A stretch of 64,000 nucleotides of DNA from Candidatus Kryptoniota bacterium (GTDB lineage: Bacteria; Bacteroidota; Ignavibacteria; Kryptoniales; JAKASW01). How positions within the stretch are numbered: position 1 is the stretch's first letter; each line of letters begins with the position of its first letter. The position numbers were made by a program, and so were the translations under genes. The notes beneath the pieces were generated by a model, which saw only the letters and a program-made list of their open reading frames with translations, was not told the origin of the DNA and ran no database searches. The stretch is from assembly GCA_036567965.1 (NCBI GenBank), contig DATCTN010000006.1:1-64000 (forward strand). The letters run 5' to 3'. Positions 16,553 to 25,138 of the stretch are shown piece by piece.

Positions 16553-17653
16553 CTATTTTTCCGTCAATATCGAAACCAATTTCGACTCCGGTGTTCCATT
16601 ACTATCGACGACTGGGAAATCTGCCTTGTAGTTCCAATGGCAATAGGCGATATCGTTCTCGTTGAAAATCTGACATAAATCCTTATAGTATCGGAGCATT
16701 ATATCATCCGGAATTCTCGGATAGACTCCGTATTCACCGCAGTACAATTGCAAATGGTATTGTCTCGCGACTTTTATCGCCGGCATCATCTTTTCTTCAA
16801 GGATTTGTTTCGTGAAATAGCCGTTTGCTCCATCTCTCATGAACTTGACGGCCGCAGATGACAAGTCTTTGTAGCATGAGGTGTCGACCACTTGTCCCGG
16901 GTAATTTACCGGCCCGTTGTACTCTGCAATAGGGGTCCATGATGCAGTGTGGTGAGTCAGCGCCATTGGAGTATAAAAATGAAAACTCAGGATCAAATTG
17001 GAATCGTTTTCAGGAAATCTCAGCTCAGGAAAGGTTTCGGCAATCTGCCATCTGTTCGAGCCGACTACGATCTTTCTCGCGGGTTCTTTAACCCTGATCG
17101 CGGCTATCACCTTATTAAGGACTTTGTTCCAATCCTCCGGAACGTTCGCAACAGGCTCATTGAGAATCTCATAAGCGAGCTTGTCATTCGGATATTGATG
17201 CAGCTCGTCTGAAAGCTGGCGCCACATGCCGGATAATTTCTCCTGTTCAGCAGGATCAGTCCACAATTTATTTACCCCAGCACTGAAGGAGTGCGCTCGA
17301 ATAATATGAAGGTCTACGATGACTCGCAATCTTGCGGCGATTGCCCAGCGTATCGCGTTATGAAGCAGCCCGATGCCCTCAGCTTCTCTATCCCCGAGTG
17401 AATCCCACAATTGTACTTCATCTACAGGTATCCTGACGTGGTCAAATCCCATCGAAGCAATGGAATCGAAGTCAGCTTGAGTCATGTAGTGTCGCCTTTC
17501 TTCCCCGCGCTTCTCACTCTGAGATAGCCAATGGCTAATATTGACTCCTGTTCTTATCACGAACCGACCCACCTCGCCGGGAGATTTCGAATCCTGAGCG
17601 ATTGCAGAAGCTAACGATCCGAGAATTAATAGAAACAAAGACACCTTAAACAT
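16553..17653 (-). CDS. Glycoside hydrolase family 5 (cellulase-like), secreted
   Basis: The 366-residue protein has a signal peptide ending near AIAQ (residue 20) and then a GH5 TIM barrel. Visible landmarks are GVNISHW, GFDHVRIPV, VIVDLHI, YEILNEPV with acid/base Glu166, LSFHFYTP, and LYCGEYGVY with nucleophile Glu307, then HWNYK near the end. GH5 enzymes hydrolyse beta-1,4-glucans, mannans and related chains by a retaining mechanism; the specificity cannot be read here. It lies within the minus-strand array but without recognisable attC boxes next to it, so it may not be a cassette. Confidence 0.85.
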   Translation of the reverse strand: MFKVSLFLLILGSLASAIAQDSKSPGEVGRFVIRTGVNISHWLSQSEKRGEERRHYMTQADFDSIASMGFDHVRIPVDEVQLWDSLGDREAEGIGLLHNAIRWAIAARLRVIVDLHIIRAHSFSAGVNKLWTDPAEQEKLSGMWRQLSDELHQYPNDKLAYEILNEPVANVPEDWNKVLNKVIAAIRVKEPARKIVVGSNRWQIAETFPELRFPENDSNLILSFHFYTPMALTHHTASWTPIAEYNGPVNYPGQVVDTSCYKDLSSAAVKFMRDGANGYFTKQILEEKMMPAIKVARQYHLQLYCGEYGVYPRIPDDIMLRYYKDLCQIFNENDIAYCHWNYKADFPVVDSNGTPESKLVSILTEK

Positions 17654-17775
17654 GATGATGCCTCCTGGCGTTATTTGCTCCTCGATTAGTCTGAATACTT
17701 TATGCGACTCTTTACCTTTTACGATATTGCTTATGGGACTTCCCTTCTATGCAGATATTAAGGTTTGCTCCGGCA

Positions 17776-17804
17776 TTGACCTGACACCGATTGATGTACC
17801 AGTG
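17776..17804. repeat. Repeat family C, partial copy 4
   Basis: TTGACCTGACACCGATTGAT and the next bases match the first third of 1161-1240 and 6238-6315. The remainder of the unit is absent. The gene-free stretch 17654-17936 holds nothing else I can support. Confidence 0.45.
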
Positions 17805-17936
17805 ATATTTTCAAAAATGTTAAGTTAGTGAGCCGATCACGCGTTGGAAACGTAATGTCATTGTTGAATTCGCTCCGTGCTTGGACAAATCACTTGGGTT
17901 GTTCGAGCCTGATGAGTACTTTTCATGAATCCCTTC

Positions 17937-18479
17937 TCAGAAATACCAATTATCAAAATCAGTTTTCTTGTTCAAATGTACATGTCCGGAGTGCTTACGA
18001 TACCATGCCTTCCATTTCGAGATTATTTGCGATTGAGCGTCCGGCGGCGCAATGTAGAGCACATCATGCGACATCCGGTCCGCGAAAAAAGCCACCTGAC
18101 CGTTCTTATCTCTTAAGAAGTAGGATCTTTCCTTCTCAGCCTTGGCAAACTTGTGTTGCGTGCGGGCAGTAAAGTCGAGTCCAGTTAGATAGCGTAACGC
18201 TCTGATGCACCAAATGATATGCACCTCCTTCAAGTGTCTATCATACTCCTCAGGTGAAATTCTTGTTACACTATTTATTGGGGACAGCTCAGCTATCAAT
18301 AATTGAATTGACGAATCTGGCTCGTTTCGAAGCATCGCGAGCTTATTGTATACATATGAGCTGTCATTGATTCCTAAACTCTGCACAGTGATGGTCAGCT
18401 GACCTTGGGCAGGAGTCGAAGGAACCCACAAAATGTCCGTAGCCACAACCGTCAGAACAACGAGTGTAATCTTCTTCAT
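17937..18479 (-). CDS. Hypothetical secreted protein
   Basis: The start at 18479 (MKKITLVVLTVV) is preferred over the longer frame because it gives a proper signal peptide ending near PAQG. The resulting 180-residue product has no recognised domain; it is charged and mixed helix/strand, and its C-terminal part contains KAWYRKHSGHVHLNKK. The attC-like site 18495-18595 ends 16 bases before this start, so it looks like the next cassette in the array. Confidence 0.55.
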   Translation of the reverse strand: MKKITLVVLTVVATDILWVPSTPAQGQLTITVQSLGINDSSYVYNKLAMLRNEPDSSIQLLIAELSPINSVTRISPEEYDRHLKEVHIIWCIRALRYLTGLDFTARTQHKFAKAEKERSYFLRDKNGQVAFFADRMSHDVLYIAPPDAQSQIISKWKAWYRKHSGHVHLNKKTDFDNWYF

Positions 18480-18494
18480 TTGTTCTAGTTTACC

Positions 18495-18595
18495 ATCTAA
18501 CTTTTTAAACATTACAGAAACATTGCTTCCTGATTTGCGTCGCTATGTCCTTCTTTTTTCTCCAGCCTCCTCTTTCAAGATGTGGTCTGTTAGGT
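18495..18595 (-). repeat. attC-like site overlapping a stop codon
   Basis: The minus strand has ACCTAAC (18595-18589), containing the TAA stop of the upstream gene, and GTTAGAT (18501-18495), 16 bases before the next start. Both fit RYYYAAC and GTTRRRY, and they pair with one mismatch. The 101-base interior differs from the other families and its inner arms are not obvious. Confidence 0.55.
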
Positions 18596-19048
18596 GACGT
18601 TAATGCACCCACTCGATTCCTTCCTACCAATGTCTCTCATCTCATCATGCGAGTAGAATACAACTCGGCCATTTTCTGACATTACGTACAAGTCCCAAAG
18701 AAAAATGACTCCTATAATTACAAAGTTGAGCATATCATCGTATTCTTCAGCACTGAAGAAGTATGCCCGTTTGTCTATCAATTTGCCCTCCAGTTTGTAC
18801 GCAGACTGTAATCGCTCAAATAAGGGAAACCACTCCCCTGAAGGCCAAACAGACCAATTGGCAAAATATATGAGGCCATCATGCCCTCGATAATCCGATA
18901 GGTCATCTTTCACCATGTATATGCGGTGATTTGCATCCGGCGGGATCCTTTCTTGTTTAATGACGACAAAGTCTGGACGGTCTGATGAAACCCTGAAGCC
19001 CATCGTCTCCATCCAATCCAATCCATCTTTCTTAGAAGCAATTCTCAA
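18590..19048 (-). CDS. Hypothetical protein, cassette-type
   Basis: The 152-residue product starts at a TTG (19048) with GGAG eight bases ahead; no better ATG is available. It has no signal peptide. The C-terminal half contains an aliphatic and aromatic stretch (MLNFVIIGVIFLWDLYVM) resembling a buried strand pair rather than a membrane helix. Size, acidity and isolation recall immunity-type or SMI1/KNR4-like cytosolic proteins, but no signature confirms this. The stop codon lies in an attC-like box, and a GTTGTGC box (19078-19072) lies 24 bases upstream. Confidence 0.5.
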   Translation of the reverse strand: MRIASKKDGLDWMETMGFRVSSDRPDFVVIKQERIPPDANHRIYMVKDDLSDYRGHDGLIYFANWSVWPSGEWFPLFERLQSAYKLEGKLIDKRAYFFSAEEYDDMLNFVIIGVIFLWDLYVMSENGRVVFYSHDEMRDIGRKESSGCINVT

Positions 19049-19120
19049 TTACGATCTCCTAAGCAAATATCGCACAACATCGGCCAGAAAGAAGTCCCGC
19101 TGCGCATCGAAGAGTTCTCT

Positions 19121-19408
19121 TTAAGCCTCTCTAATCCCCTTTGGCACATAATCAAAAAAGCGCTCAGTCAATATGCCGTGTGTCCATTCAGAACGCATCG
19201 TTGTACTCTTGACAACTCGGCGCAGATTTGATAATAAGCCGCGGTTTAGCTCTCGCGCACTTTGACCTTCGAATGTCTTTGAGATCTTGAATCCCTTCTC
19301 CGTCCGGATTATTCCATCAGCTCCGATAATATCAATCAGAACCGATTCGAGCTTTTTCGGATCAATTGTGCTTACATCAGCAATAAGTTTGAATAGTTCC
19401 TTAGACAT
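19121..19408 (-). CDS. Small hypothetical cytosolic protein
   Basis: The 95-residue product has a good Shine-Dalgarno (GGGAGG, 5 bases upstream). It is predicted to be mostly helical (KELFKLIADVS, ARELNRGLLSNLRRVV) with no signal peptide or known motif. It sits between two hypothetical array genes, and a GTTGTGC box follows it 43 bases downstream on the minus strand. No function can be assigned. Confidence 0.5.
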   Translation of the reverse strand: MSKELFKLIADVSTIDPKKLESVLIDIIGADGIIRTEKGFKISKTFEGQSARELNRGLLSNLRRVVKSTTMRSEWTHGILTERFFDYVPKGIREA

Positions 19409-19508
19409 GCCCGCCTCCCTGGTTGCCTAAGGTTAGATAACCCCTAATGAAAATGCAACTCAGCTGCCCAGTAGACTCCATTGAAATTTCAGAACAAAAA
19501 ATTTTGGG

Positions 19509-19654
19509 CTCGACCTGCTCCATGATATATGTAGAACCTCTGGGTTGGGTACTCTTGTAACAGTACTTGGGATGGGACCCACTTTGATGCTTGACCACCA
19601 GTTTCCACGTTCATTAACCCGTTGGATCACTTTTTGCGGGCACGTCAATTCCCG
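19509..19654. repeat. Composite repeat: family D copy 2 plus 31-base repeat copy 2
   Basis: Bases 19509-19579 match 14003-14074, and 19624-19654 match 13270-13300. Here the two lie 44 bases apart with no gene between. On the minus strand GTACT/AGTAC forms an inner stem. The rest of the gene-free stretch 19409-19860 holds no feature I can support. Confidence 0.6.
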
Positions 19655-19860
19655 TCCGCCCGCACGATGGACGGCCGGGTTATAGGGACCCGCTCTCAGT
19701 GGGAATCTGTCTTCCCAATCCCTTTTAGGGGCTTGATGCCGCCCGGCGGCGCGCCTCGACGTTCGCCAATAATTGAAAAACGATTACCGCTTATGTAAGA
19801 GAAAACCATACAAAATGCACAAGGCCTCACGTAATTATGACGATGCAGGAAGCCCCGCAA

Positions 19861-20055
19861 TTATGGTCTGGCAGTAGCCAAACCGCCAAAGAAGAATCCA
19901 AAGCCCAGGACGGAGTCACAATGGGGACAAGAATACATGATTTCTTTCTTTATCCAACCTTTCACTTCTTTTTGAATTGTCTCAACGGATTCAGCTGACT
20001 CTTTCTTTGTCTTCTCAAGAGTAACTGTCTGCTTGCAGTACGGGCACTTTGCCAT
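19861..20055 (-). CDS. Small double-CxxC zinc-ribbon protein
   Basis: The 64-residue protein has CPYC (Cys4, Cys7) and CPHC (Cys43, Cys46) knuckles separated by a charged helix (EKTKKESAESVETIQKEVKGW). This is the layout of a zinc ribbon with an inserted helical hairpin. A strong AAAGGAG lies ahead of the start. The Gly/Phe-rich end is unusual for a DNA-binding ribbon. A role as nucleic-acid or protein adaptor is possible but unproven. It is the rightmost gene of the minus-strand array. Confidence 0.65.
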   Translation of the reverse strand: MAKCPYCKQTVTLEKTKKESAESVETIQKEVKGWIKKEIMYSCPHCDSVLGFGFFFGGLATARP

Positions 20056-20214
20056 TGGTCTCTCCTTTCAATCCAGTTATTGTATGATCAGATAAAAATT
20101 GCATTTCCTCAACCCGTCGTGCGCGCTGGCGCATAATTTCTTCAATACCGACAGATGTCGTTTTACCTGCTGGATTCAGTATCGAAGGCGTCATACGGCG
20201 GTTTTTATATTGAC

Positions 20215-20250
20215 TGTATTGCACGACATCGCTCGTTCCCATAGCCCTAT
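20215..20250. repeat. Degenerate family A block
   Basis: GCACGACATC, then GTTCCCATAGCCCT, match the family A core (CACGACATCATTCCCACAGC) with a few changes. The gene-free stretch 20056-20410 contains nothing else I can support. It marks the right limit of the repeat-rich region. Confidence 0.4.
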
Positions 20251-20410
20251 GGGCTCCTTGCAAGAATCTAAACGCTGATAAAGCGATTTTCAAGATTGGC
20301 AATTCACTTTGATGAAAGTGCAATACGACTGAGGATGACGAGCTACAGTAAATTCAGTCGCTGCTGAATATGCCGGGCAATTTAATATTACCTCAGTTCA
20401 TCGTGCCGCG

Positions 20411-21400
20411 TCAGTGCTTGATCCACTCACCTCTTCGTGAACTTTCGCCGATTGCGTCGATCACCTTCATGTTGGCTATTCCGTCTTCAAGCGGTGTGGG
20501 GACATTTCCGTTTGTCATGATGGCCTGCGCGAAGAGATCCAACTGAATCGTGTACTGATCGCAAACGTCAAAGAAGAGCTCTTCAACTGTTCCGCCTTTT
20601 TGCAGCCATATCCTGGTCGGACGATCGTTCGGCGCATTGAACGGAATTTCTATCTCGATTCTCCCCTTTGTTCCCAGAATGTTGACTCTCTGGTACGGCT
20701 GCATCTGAGTTCCGCAAGTGAATGTCGCAACACTACTACCGAAATCCAGAATGCCTGACGCGAGACGGTCAATCTTGCTCTTCGGATCGTACTCCACCCT
20801 TCCCATGATTCGATTTGGTTCGCGACCGAACAAGTATCTTGAAAGCGATACGCAGTAACAACCGATGTCCAGCATGGCACCCCCGCCGGTTTCCACGATA
20901 TTGCGAATGTTTGTTGCATCGTCGTTGTAATAGGAATAGAGCGAATGAACTCCAACGATCTCGCCTACTACCTTCTCGTCAACAAGCTCCTTGACTTTTT
21001 TCCATTGCGGGTGGTGGCGATACATGAACGCTTCCATAACTTTGAGGTTCGGATAATCTTTTTCTGCTCCTTCGAGCCTACGTGCATCATGGTAGTTCAA
21101 CCCGATCGGTTTCTCGCAAAGGACGTGTTTGCCTGCCTTCAGCGCTTTCAATGTCCAGTCCACATGCAGATTGTTCGGCAGCGGAATGTAGATCGCATCG
21201 ATCCCAGGATCTGAAAGAACCGCTTCGTACGAGCCAACGGCCTTCGGAATTCCAAGTTTAGAAGCGGCAGCTTTGGCTCGACCGAGGTCCCGTGACGCAA
21301 TGGCGCTCACCTCGGAGAATTTACTTTTCTGAATCGCAGGAATGGTCACTCTCGCTGCGAATTTCGATGTGCTCAAAATTCCCCATGAGATTTTTTGCAT
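20411..21400 (-). CDS. Gfo/Idh/MocA family NAD(P)-dependent oxidoreductase
   Basis: The product is about 329 residues when started at the Met at 21400, which has GGAGA upstream; the longer frame to 21436 has no ribosome-binding site. It has an N-terminal Rossmann fold (WGILSTSKFA), DAIYIPLPNNLHVDW, and the family EKP motif (HVLCEKPIGLN) with the catalytic Lys. The C-terminal alpha/beta domain contains GGAMLDIGCYCVSLSRYLFG. Members oxidise or reduce sugars and related polyols; the substrate is not determinable. It is a single gene and marks the return to ordinary chromosomal sequence. Confidence 0.85.
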   Translation of the reverse strand: MQKISWGILSTSKFAARVTIPAIQKSKFSEVSAIASRDLGRAKAAASKLGIPKAVGSYEAVLSDPGIDAIYIPLPNNLHVDWTLKALKAGKHVLCEKPIGLNYHDARRLEGAEKDYPNLKVMEAFMYRHHPQWKKVKELVDEKVVGEIVGVHSLYSYYNDDATNIRNIVETGGGAMLDIGCYCVSLSRYLFGREPNRIMGRVEYDPKSKIDRLASGILDFGSSVATFTCGTQMQPYQRVNILGTKGRIEIEIPFNAPNDRPTRIWLQKGGTVEELFFDVCDQYTIQLDLFAQAIMTNGNVPTPLEDGIANMKVIDAIGESSRRGEWIKH

Positions 21401-21521
21401 ACTAATTCTATCTCCAATTATAGTCTGTGTGGCCATTCAGTTGAATGGTTTAAACTCCATTCAGAATCTGTCTTCAGGACAGGTCTCGCGAGGGATCCCA
21501 GGTAATCCTCGACTCGGTACG

Positions 21522-22214
21522 CTACCGCTTCCTCTTTGGGTATCCGACCGTCTGCCCGAAGAGCACTCGCTGATCGTCACGCAAACTCAAAGCCTCTTTG
21601 ATGGCGGATTTATTGCAGTTGTGAAACCATGCCGCAAGTTTTTCGGACGCCGCGAACAAATATACGTTGCCCGCGATAAGACCGGTGTCCGCGTAATAAT
21701 ATGATTTTTGGATTTCAGGATCGTGCAATCCCGGTTCCTGGTAGCCGGAAGTGTTGACGAGCTTGTTCACATCAGCTACGTAGATCAGCTGAACCGGAGC
21801 GCTCCCGGCAAATTCGGCCTGGCCTGCCCCAATAGCCAACGTCCGCAAGTCTTTCCCGAGAATTAGATTGAGACTATGGTGAAATGCGTCGTACAAATAA
21901 ACTCCTTCTTCCATCGCCACATAAATGTCAATCTCCTGCGAGTTGCTTGCCGATGCTGCGGTTCTTCCGGGAATTTCAAATGGCCCCTTCTCCCTATTTA
22001 CTCCGCACGCAGACCAAAGGAGATTTGAGATCAACTGGAGAGAAAGCTTCCTGTCACTTATCTCGCGAGTAGTTCTTCTTTTTTTAAATGCCTTGAGAAT
22101 ATCTCCTTCAAGTTTGGGCTTCGGTAGTGCGATCTTTCTCGAATCTTCTGGCGACTGAGATTGCCCGCGCCCGGATTTTGTTCCGGATTTTGCCCGTCGG
22201 GTCTTTTTAATCAT
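21522..22214 (-). CDS. SagB-type nitroreductase family protein
   Basis: Started at 22214 (AAGGAG seven bases ahead), the product is about 230 residues. A basic N-terminal tail (KKTRRAKSGTKSGRGQ) precedes the nitroreductase fold. Features are KRRTTREISDRKLSLQLISNLLWSACG, the FMN-binding opening of SagB/ThcOx-type enzymes, then YVAMEEGVYLYD and the C-terminal GQTVGYPK. Such FMN enzymes often act as dehydrogenases or reductases on small molecules. No azoline/lantibiotic neighbours are present, so a peptide-modifying role is not supported. Confidence 0.8.
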   Translation of the reverse strand: MIKKTRRAKSGTKSGRGQSQSPEDSRKIALPKPKLEGDILKAFKKRRTTREISDRKLSLQLISNLLWSACGVNREKGPFEIPGRTAASASNSQEIDIYVAMEEGVYLYDAFHHSLNLILGKDLRTLAIGAGQAEFAGSAPVQLIYVADVNKLVNTSGYQEPGLHDPEIQKSYYYADTGLIAGNVYLFAASEKLAAWFHNCNKSAIKEALSLRDDQRVLFGQTVGYPKRKR

Positions 22215-22435
22215 AGAATTCTCCTTTCCTTCTTCTTCCACCTTCTCATTAAAACCTGCTCGGCGCTAAACAGACTGTTGTTCAATCATTATTACCGGAC
22301 AAATATGACTAAGGGAGTCATGAAGTCAAAGCGATTGGCAGTGCCCTGACGCAATTGGATCCAATATTTTCGGTTTGGACAAACTCTAATCTGTCCGCAG
22401 TAGTCGTTTGAGTGTAAGCGAAGACGAATCGATTG

Positions 22436-22589
22436 TCATTCCGAACGTAGTGATGCCGTCCAAGGATCACGGACGGATTCACAAGGTGAAGAATCTTCCA
22501 GAAGTCTCTACAAAAGTGCCATAGCGGAGCACTCAAAAAGATTCCTCGTCGTCACCAGGCCGCCGCTCCTCAGACTCCTCGGGATGACA
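22436..22589. repeat. Dispersed inverted-repeat element
   Basis: The element starts with TCATTCCGAACGTAGTGA and ends with CTCCTCGGGATGACA, the complementary ends seen in a common intergenic repeat of Bacteroidota-type and other draft genomes. It fills the interval between the nitroreductase and sixA (22242-22615). Only one copy is in the window, so the repeat status rests on recognition, not comparison. Confidence 0.45.
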
Positions 22590-22615
22590 GAAATGCATAA
22601 GGTTATCGCGAGCCG

Positions 22616-23113
22616 TCAGATTAATACTTGTCCCGGCCCGATGAGCCATTCGAGAGTTGCGCATTTACCGTAGCGGAGTGATTCCGTGGAGAGTTTACAC
22701 AGTCCTCCCTTCTTCATGGTTACTGCCAAATCGTCCGTTCCGGAAATCATCATGGAGATCAGTCCGCTCAAGTACGGCTCATGACCGACGAGGAGAATAC
22801 TATCGAGATCTGATTTTTCGGTCTTGATCTGATCAATCAACTTCTCCGGATTGCCGCCGACTTCCAGATGTCTGGAAAGCTCCACGATGTCCCGACAGTC
22901 AAGGACATCCGCCACGATTTCAGCTGTTTCCGTCGCGCGACGAAATGGACTTGAAAGTATCAAGTCGAAAGAGAGATCCATCTTCTTCATTTTCTTCGCG
23001 ATGTCTTTCATTTTTTCAGCACCCTCAGGCGTCAAAGGACGGTCGGCGTCTCTCTTGATTCCAGGCTCACTTTTGTCGGCGGCAATTGCGTGGCGCAGCA
23101 GATATAGCTCCAT
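22616..23113 (-). CDS. sixA: Phosphohistidine phosphatase SixA-like
   Basis: The 165-residue histidine phosphatase opens with LYLLRHAIA (RHG motif, catalytic His8). It has SSPFRRATETAEI and a second conserved His in LLVGHEPYLS, as in SixA, which removes phosphate from phosphohistidine on Hpt domains or PTS proteins. GGGAG lies upstream of the start. The CHAD gene ends 17 bases before it on the same strand, so the two are likely co-transcribed. Confidence 0.85.
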   Translation of the reverse strand: MELYLLRHAIAADKSEPGIKRDADRPLTPEGAEKMKDIAKKMKKMDLSFDLILSSPFRRATETAEIVADVLDCRDIVELSRHLEVGGNPEKLIDQIKTEKSDLDSILLVGHEPYLSGLISMMISGTDDLAVTMKKGGLCKLSTESLRYGKCATLEWLIGPGQVLI

Positions 23114-23129
23114 TAAGAAATACTCCCGG

Positions 23130-24149
23130 TTACGAATTGAAGTAGCGCAAGTAGTCCTTGATCCCGATCCTTGATTCCAAAAATAATTTCACCCTGTCGT
23201 TCTGACGGTTCGTCAAATCGGCCACGACGTCATTGAAAGGATCCGCGAGCACGCCGGCCGTTCTCCCGGACTTCTTCCGTGCGTGTTTAGCGTAGCCGGA
23301 CACTCCCGAGATCAGCACATCGAGATCCTGAATCTCTCCCATCTTCGCCTGGAATTCACCCATCGACTTCAGTTGCTTCTTGGAGATTGCCGGCACGAGA
23401 GGCTGCATGATTTCTGCAGTGTACCGAAAGTTCTTGAACGCCACACGAAGATCGTGAATCTTGCTGATGTCCCCGGCCGATCCACTTACGATCTCGTTGT
23501 GCAGGTTCATGACCTTAAAGAAGAGTTCCGCAAGTAAACCCCGAAGGATGGTCATGAAGACTCCTTCCATCAACGGCTCGTCGAGCAGTTTACCGAGGTT
23601 CACTCTTGTTTGGACGAGATGGGTTTCGATTTCAGCCGTATCGAATCGTGCGATCGCTTTTACCGCACGTCTCCCTATTGCGGCCTCCGTAGAAATCAGT
23701 TTACCGAGATAGCCGGTCAGGGTCGGATGCTTTTCGATAAGGCCGCGGACGAGTATGATTTGAACCTGGAGATCTCTCAACGCGCTCAAGGTATCCAGAA
23801 GAGACTTGAGCTGCTTGCGGACTTTCGCTCTCTTGCCGTTCGGGATAACGGAGCCGAGCAAATCGAGGAGCGCCAGAAGCCGACGGGTGGCGACCCTCAG
23901 GTCGTGAATTGCTTTCTCGGTCGGTTTCCTGCCGCATTTCTCGACGCGCTCCATGAAAGATCGTAACCTCTCATCGAGCGTCGTCACGAGGGCAAAATGA
24001 ATGCCGGCGGACTGATCGATGGTTTCCATGTTTTGATTGCGCGCGACAGGATCTCCCGAGAGCTGTTGTCGATTGCTGCCTTTGTAATTTCCTGCCCGCG
24101 ACATCAGATCTGATCCGATGTTCGCTTCAAGTCTTGGCGGTTTCTTCAA
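23130..24149 (-). CDS. CHAD domain protein
   Basis: The 339-residue frame (TTG start at 24149; Met41 at 24029 is a plausible alternative) contains a CHAD domain. The conserved histidines lie in helical repeats: IHDLRVATRRLLALL and ISKIHDLRVAFKNFRYTAEI. CHAD domains bind inorganic polyphosphate through these His and basic residues. The sequence is strongly basic and helical and lacks an attached CYTH domain. It lies just upstream of sixA, and CHAD-SixA pairs are recurrent. A polyphosphate link is family knowledge; a shared pathway here is inference. Confidence 0.85.
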   Translation of the reverse strand: MKKPPRLEANIGSDLMSRAGNYKGSNRQQLSGDPVARNQNMETIDQSAGIHFALVTTLDERLRSFMERVEKCGRKPTEKAIHDLRVATRRLLALLDLLGSVIPNGKRAKVRKQLKSLLDTLSALRDLQVQIILVRGLIEKHPTLTGYLGKLISTEAAIGRRAVKAIARFDTAEIETHLVQTRVNLGKLLDEPLMEGVFMTILRGLLAELFFKVMNLHNEIVSGSAGDISKIHDLRVAFKNFRYTAEIMQPLVPAISKKQLKSMGEFQAKMGEIQDLDVLISGVSGYAKHARKKSGRTAGVLADPFNDVVADLTNRQNDRVKLFLESRIGIKDYLRYFNS

Positions 24150-25138
24150 TTATACCATGTCCTTGATTGCTGGACCATCAAATATCTGTCAGGAATTCGC
24201 CGATTCTGCTTCGAGTTCTCTCCATGGCGAAGTAGAATATTACATTTGATCCTGCCGTCGCGCACATACGAGAATTCCTTTATCCATTAGTAACACATAC
24301 AACAATCTATAGATTCAATTTAATTAAGAGCAAACCAGTAAGCCGGCTTCTTCAATAGAAATACAAACAGCCGGTCTGGAAGAATCGTTATTAAAATTGA
24401 GTCGGATACCTTGAGAGAGCATTCCCGAAATTCCTCGCTTTATGAAAATCTCCTTTTACATGCATGTTGACCTAGAATCGTCGGATATGCCACTCGGGTC
24501 AACGATTATGTGGTATAATACTGACTGGCGCACAAAGTCCCAATTAATCCAGCGAATAGTTTCGGTCGCACATGATCGGAAATCCCATCGGGAGATCAAT
24601 TGGTAATGATTAAATTCTTCATTAAGCGAATTGAATGCACGGCGGAGGAAAACCGGAAACTCGACAGGAGCGTCCGAGTAGACATCAATGCAGGAAGGAG
24701 ATCTGTTTATGAAATTGAAAGTTCCTTGCTATTGGGTGAGTACAACCATCCTCTTTAGGTGCGCCGGAATAACGTGAAGCAGACGACTCTTTCCAGTGTT
24801 ACTGAACTGATTTGTCCTGACGCTCTACTGTAATTTATGTTTCTGTCGAGTGGAGGGCAATGACAATATGCACATGACACCTCCCTTCGTCGAATGATCA
24901 CTCCTCAGGTTTTTCAAATCGATATGAGGTGAAGGCATGCACGAAAATCAACTGAGTGCACGCATTGGATTCGCCCGGTCTACATTGAATTTGAAATGTC
25001 CTCTTCTCGTGAAATTTTCTGATTCCCAAATTGAATTGTGGCACAGTGACGCTTTCCGCTGTCATCCTGGAACATTCGAGTACAGAGAAAGCGTTCAATA
25101 TCTTACCGAGATTCATTAAAATGAGATTGGGAATCGGT
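24150..25138. other. Long gene-free stretch
   Basis: No supported gene was found. A 22-codon open frame at 24709-24777 has a strong ribosome-binding site (GGAAGGAG) but no recognisable product. The long frame crossing 25031-25138 is the unlikely N-terminal extension of the permease. No repeat was noticed. Confidence 0.4.

Noticed and set aside
20015-20323. Minus-strand 102-residue frame overlapping the zinc-ribbon gene
   Set aside because: It overlaps a better-supported gene, lacks a ribosome-binding site and crosses a family A repeat block.
23960-23985. Another copy of the CATCGAGCGTCGT end of family C
   Set aside because: It lies inside the CHAD coding sequence and the match is only about 12 bases; chance is likely.
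24709-24777. 22-codon ORF with a strong ribosome-binding site (GGAAGGAG)
   Set aside because: No homology or repeat, and the surrounding region is gene-free; the size is too small to call without conservation data.
25035-25048. Possible sigma-54 site (TGGCACAGTGACGC) before the permease
   Set aside because: Spacing between GG and GC is 9, not 10, and the TTGC element is absent.
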